This document shows positions 61,219 to 64,000 of a stretch of DNA of 64,000 nucleotides, piece after piece; within the stretch, counting starts at the first letter, position 1; each line of letters starts with the position of its first letter. Under the pieces are notes generated by a model that did not search any database, had not been told where the DNA came from, and saw only the letters and a list, made by a program, of their open reading frames with translations. The stretch is from Gari tellinella. Its lineage: Eukaryota > Mollusca > Bivalvia > Cardiida > Psammobiidae. The translations under genes and the position numbers were made by a program. Location: positions 50,839,550-50,903,549 of the forward strand of contig OV277864.1 of NCBI GenBank assembly GCA_922989275.2, given 5' to 3'.

Positions 61219-61424
61219 AGTATAACCCTCTATAATGATCATTGACAACAAGACTGATCCATGGCATTAAAGACAGATAGTAGTTTAAAACAGGATGATA
61301 GTAGAGCAGAAAGCGCCAACTGGAGCTTTCTGCTTTACTGTCATCTTATTTTAAGCAGCCACCTGCCTTAAACACCAAAAACTAAATTTCAAACAGTGGT
61401 CGTAATAAAGGTTATTTTTTCTGT
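61219..61424. mobile_element. Family C MITE
   Basis: CAGTATAACCCTCTATAATG to 'ggtcgtaataaaggtt'; hairpin 'aaagcgccaactggagcttt'. Confidence 0.82.
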
Positions 61425-61570
61425 AAAATGTTTATTGAAAATGTCAAATGGTGTAGTTTTGTGTCATCTGAATATCTCAATTTTACTGAATTTTTTTACA
61501 AGAAATTCATTGAAAGTATTAAATTACAATTCAGTAAAATAATGCAGAAAGCTCTCTTTGGTTAGAGACC

Positions 61571-61821
61571 TTAACCCGTTACCTAATAGCCTGTTTTTAG
61601 TTTTGAAAACAGGTGACTACTTAAAGCAGGTTGAAAGTAAAGCAGAATGTGCCTTAAGGCACATTCTGCTTTACTTTCAGCCTGCTTTAAGCTACCATCT
61701 GCTAGAATACAGAAAATATTTCCTAAGAAACATATTCATGACAATATAAACTGGAACTATTTACTTGAGTTGAATAATAAATTAAAGCGTGAAAAGGCGT
61801 ATTTATGGGGTAATGGGTTAA
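61571..61821 (+). mobile_element. Family A MITE
   Basis: TTAACCCGTTACCTAATAGC to TATGGGGTAATGGGTTAA; perfect hairpin. The open frames on both strands here are hairpin shadows. Confidence 0.95.
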
Positions 61822-61872
61822 GGCAATTTAGATTTAAAAACATGTATCTCTGTGTGTAAGACATGTGGCTGC

Positions 61873-62122
61873 TTAACCCATTACTGAATAAATACGCCTT
61901 TTTACGCTTTTAATTTATTCCTTCATTGAAGAAAATAGTTCCACTTTATACAGTCATGAATACGTTTCATAAGAAATATTTTCTATATCCTATCAGATAG
62001 AAGCTTAAAGTAGGCTGAAAGTAAAGCAGGCTGTGCCTTACGGCACAGTTTGCTTTACTTTCAACCTGCTTTAAGTGGTCAGTCTTCTTCAAGACTAAAC
62101 AGGCTATTGGGTTATGAGTTAA
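61873..62122 (-). mobile_element. Family A MITE
   Basis: TTAACCCATTACTGAATAAA to 'tattgggttatgagttaa'; hairpin with CAGGCTGTG/CACAGTTTG variant arms. Confidence 0.92.
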
Positions 62123-62179
62123 AGCAAGACAAGCAATTAAGTTAGAGCTTTCTGCTTTACTTTCATCTAACTTTACTCC

Positions 62180-62420
62180 TTAACTCTGTAGCCTCTTTCT
62201 AGTATTGAAGATAGGTGACCAATTAAAGCAGATTGAAAGAAAAGCTGAATGGACCTTAAGACACATTCTGCTTTACTTGGAGCCTGCTTTAGTTAAATAT
62301 GATTAATATTAAGCTTCTAATTTGGCAGGATAAAGAAAATATATTTTATGATACATATTCATGACTGAATAAAACAGAACTATTTTCTACAGCGGCAGAA
62401 AATATTAAAGGTGTTAAAGG
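62180..62420 (+). mobile_element. Family A MITE, decayed
   Basis: TTAACTCTGTAGCCTCTTTC to 'attaaaggtgttaaagg'; right end lost. Confidence 0.82.
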
Positions 62421-62426
62421 TACTGG

Positions 62427-62730
62427 TTTAAAGACATCTCCTGACAACCTTTTGGTCATAACGCCTTGCCAGATTATCTACTGTCAATTTCCTTGCAAAA
62501 AGCATGGGTCTTGTGCATATTGAACCATTGAATCGTCTTATGTGAGACTTGACCTTTATATTTGATAGTTTGGTTAGAAATAACCATTGAAAATCACTAG
62601 AGCATGAGTATAATCTGGACCTCACCAGGTAAACTGAGATTGTGTTGCACATGCTTTACAGTTACATTGACACCTCCAGAACAATGGGCTGGTGGTCCCT
62701 CAATGGACTGAGGAAAAGTCTTTAAGCATT
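62427..62730. mobile_element. Family Q repeat
   Basis: 'tttaaagacatctcctgaca' to 'gactgaggaaaagtctttaa'; shares inner text with 36108-36288. Confidence 0.65.
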
Positions 62731-62775
62731 CTGCTGAGGATACGGACTGATGATCAGAGGATAGACTGTATGGTA

Positions 62776-62890
62776 CTGTTGAACTTCAATATCTCAAACT
62801 CCCTGAAGTCAAACATATACGTATTTTAAAGTTAAAACATGGTGAAGTAACGTTTTAACTTTGAAGTATGGATATGTTGGGGAAAAAACT
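62776..62890. mobile_element. Family H fragment
   Basis: 'gttgaacttcaatatctcaa' to 'ctttgaagtatggatatgtt'; right third missing. Confidence 0.75.
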
Positions 62891-62907
62891 AGTATAAAAT
62901 ATTGAAA

Positions 62908-63149
62908 TTAACCCATTCCTTCATAGAAACGCCTTTTAGCTCATTCAGTTTTATTCCTCCACTGAAGAAAATAGTTCCAATCTATACAGTATGAGAAATA
63001 TTTTCTATATTATCCTAACAGAAGGTAGCTTAAAGCAGGCTGAAAGTAAAGCAGAATGTGCCTTAAGGCACATTCTGCTTTACTTTCAGCCTGCTTTAAG
63101 TGGTCACCTGTCTTCAAAACTAGAAACAGGCTATGGAGTAAAGGGTTAA
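62908..63149 (-). mobile_element. Family A MITE
   Basis: TTAACCCATTCCTTCATAGA to 'tatggagtaaagggttaa'; perfect hairpin at 63030-63100. Confidence 0.94.
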
Positions 63150-63244
63150 ACTGTTGAAATACTGATAAGTCCAACTTTAAGTGAGTTTGAGATAACAAGG
63201 TTTTACTGTAGTAAATGCTAATGTTCATGTCTTGCATTTTTCAG

Positions 63245-63362
63245 GAGGATTTTTTTCTCAGCATGTCCCAGTATGGGTGTCATGGGTGAAGTTTATTTCT
63301 CCATTTTATTACCCATACTCTGTAGCATTGTCCATCATAATGTCACAGATGGGGGATACTCC
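63245..63362 (+). CDS. ABCG exon 11: re-entry region before the last TM segment
   Basis: Acceptor 'cttgcatttttcag', donor ACT CC|gtaagt; phase 1 in, phase 2 out. Encodes GGFFSQHVPVWVSWVKFISP then FYYPYSVALSIIMSQMGDTP. 'GGFF ... P-x-W-x-x-W-x-x-x-x-S-P-F-x-Y' is the standard ABCG motif before the extracellular loop and TM6. The remaining exon(s) with TM6 and the stop must lie beyond 64000. Confidence 0.95.
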
Positions 63363-63567
63363 GTAAGTATTGCTGTATATTTAATATCATAATACAGTGA
63401 AGATTGCATATAATGTTCCTTGTTCGTACGTTTCCTTTATTAGAATGTTTGATTTTTTTGGTCCCGGCCAATTACCTTCTTTCTCTATGTTGATAAAAGT
63501 TTGTTATAACGTTTCCTTCTTTTAATGTTTGGATTGCTTTTGAAGTTTGACGTTTTTATGATTAGAT

Positions 63568-64000
63568 TTAAAGAGGCTCGCAACCGGATTTAGCATTAAA
63601 AATAGTAATTTGTAAATATATGTCAAATGCTTATATAAATGGGTAAGATTTAGTTTAGGATGATAAATTCTGTTAAAAAATGCATTTAAAAAAAAAAAAA
63701 GAAGAAGCTCTGGTGGGATTCGAACCCGTGACCCTCCATGCGGAGACAAACATGAAAAATGAGGAAGCACCTTTACCACCTCGGCTACCAGTGCTCACTA
63801 TATATAAGGTAGCGAATTAACGTACTTTACTGGTAGCGATCGATAATACTTTATTCGGCTCGGGTTTATGTCTGAGCCCGTGTAGAGAAGCAACAACAAC
63901 AACTATACCGTCAGCTAGCTGACGCTGTAGAAAAACGATGGACAATATCTAAAAAAAACTAAGATTCGGTGACGATTCTTGAGATTTGTTTGGACTGATC
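63568..64000 (-). mobile_element. Family G copy 5, cut by the window edge
   Basis: TTAAAGAGGCTCGCAACC; tRNA-like part at about 63708-63797 with GGGATTCGAACCC. Reversed, its acceptor stem AGCACTG / CAGAGCT pairs at six of seven positions, the best of the five copies. Confidence 0.88.

Larger units (their letters stand above)
20018..63362 (+). other. ABCG half-transporter gene, 11 internal exons (5' and 3' ends missing)
   Basis: Spliced gene model. Exons are 20018-20187, 22848-22953, 24343-24443, 30759-30920, 44654-44747, 50186-50249, 53035-53177, 55389-55621, 57887-57944, 59242-59547 and 63245-63362. All introns are GT-AG, and phases match at each join (entry phase 1, then 0,1,0,0,1,2,1,0,1,1, exit phase 2). 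The joined frame gives about 517 codons with the ABCG order: NBD first, linker, then TM segments. Half-transporters of this family usually have about 600-700 residues, so roughly the first 60-120 and the last 50-100 residues are absent. They act as membrane dimers exporting lipophilic substrates; the substrate here cannot be told. The NBD wording ([25 protein letters not shown]) reminds me more of plant ABCG14/22-type and invertebrate relatives than of vertebrate ABCG1 or ABCG2; that is a judgement from memory, not a search. Confidence 0.95.

Noticed and set aside
61558..61859. Overlapping open frames of 60-70 codons with similar peptides at many sites (also at 29644, 31815, 42834, 45085, 63010)
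   Set aside because: The similar peptides (…KAHSALLSACFKLP…, …QVESKAECALRHILLYFQPALSY…) are translations of the two strands of the family A hairpin.

Overview
The window is low-GC animal nuclear DNA, most likely from a bivalve mollusc. That assignment is an inference from three things: long repeats whose ends carry 'CTCACCTGAGCC' and 'CTCAGGTGAGCGA' (a type I associate with bivalve genomes), a tRNA-headed SINE, and dense palindromic MITEs. There is no bacterial operon structure. The one gene I can support is a spliced, plus-strand ABC half-transporter of subfamily G. Eleven consecutive internal coding exons run from 20018 to 63362, and every junction keeps frame (about 517 codons). The exon(s) before Walker A and those after the last TM segments are not found here, so both ends of the protein are missing.

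Layout. 1-20017: repeats and MITEs with no recognised exon. It includes a hAT-type foldback with exact 8-bp target duplications (1816-1920), a SINE (about 2225-2560), a MITE carrying a tRNA-like module (5784-6322) and an AT-rich stretch studded with GTTACATCAAGG-like words (13790-17570). 20018-30920: the nucleotide-binding domain (Walker A, Q-loop, signature, Walker B, H-loop) on four exons. Exon 2 runs into a 57-bp minisatellite in which each unit repeats the exon end plus its splice donor. A degenerate mariner lies in the next-to-last intron of this block. 30921-53177: end of the NBD and a charged linker on three small exons, with introns of up to 13.7 kb packed with MITEs, a 1-kb tandem duplication and long CACCTGAG repeats. 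55389-63362: transmembrane domain on four exons.

Repeats. At least a dozen non-autonomous families recur. They are called A to R in the entries. Families A, D, E, E2, E3, G and a D variant end in TTAA, and nested copies show TTAA as the target duplication (piggyBac- or Kolobok-like). Families B and A2 begin CAGGGC and repeatedly show 6-bp duplications. Families C, H and P begin with CAG after TA and look Tc1/mariner- or pogo-like. Many have a near-perfect central hairpin, and families with unrelated ends share the same hairpin module. Elements come within 11-36 bp of most splice sites, so the transporter pre-mRNA would contain dozens of long hairpins.

Most promising for follow-up: the exon-donor minisatellite at 22911-23798, the TTAA-to-TTAA nesting of MITEs, and the tRNA-like module inside a TTAA element.
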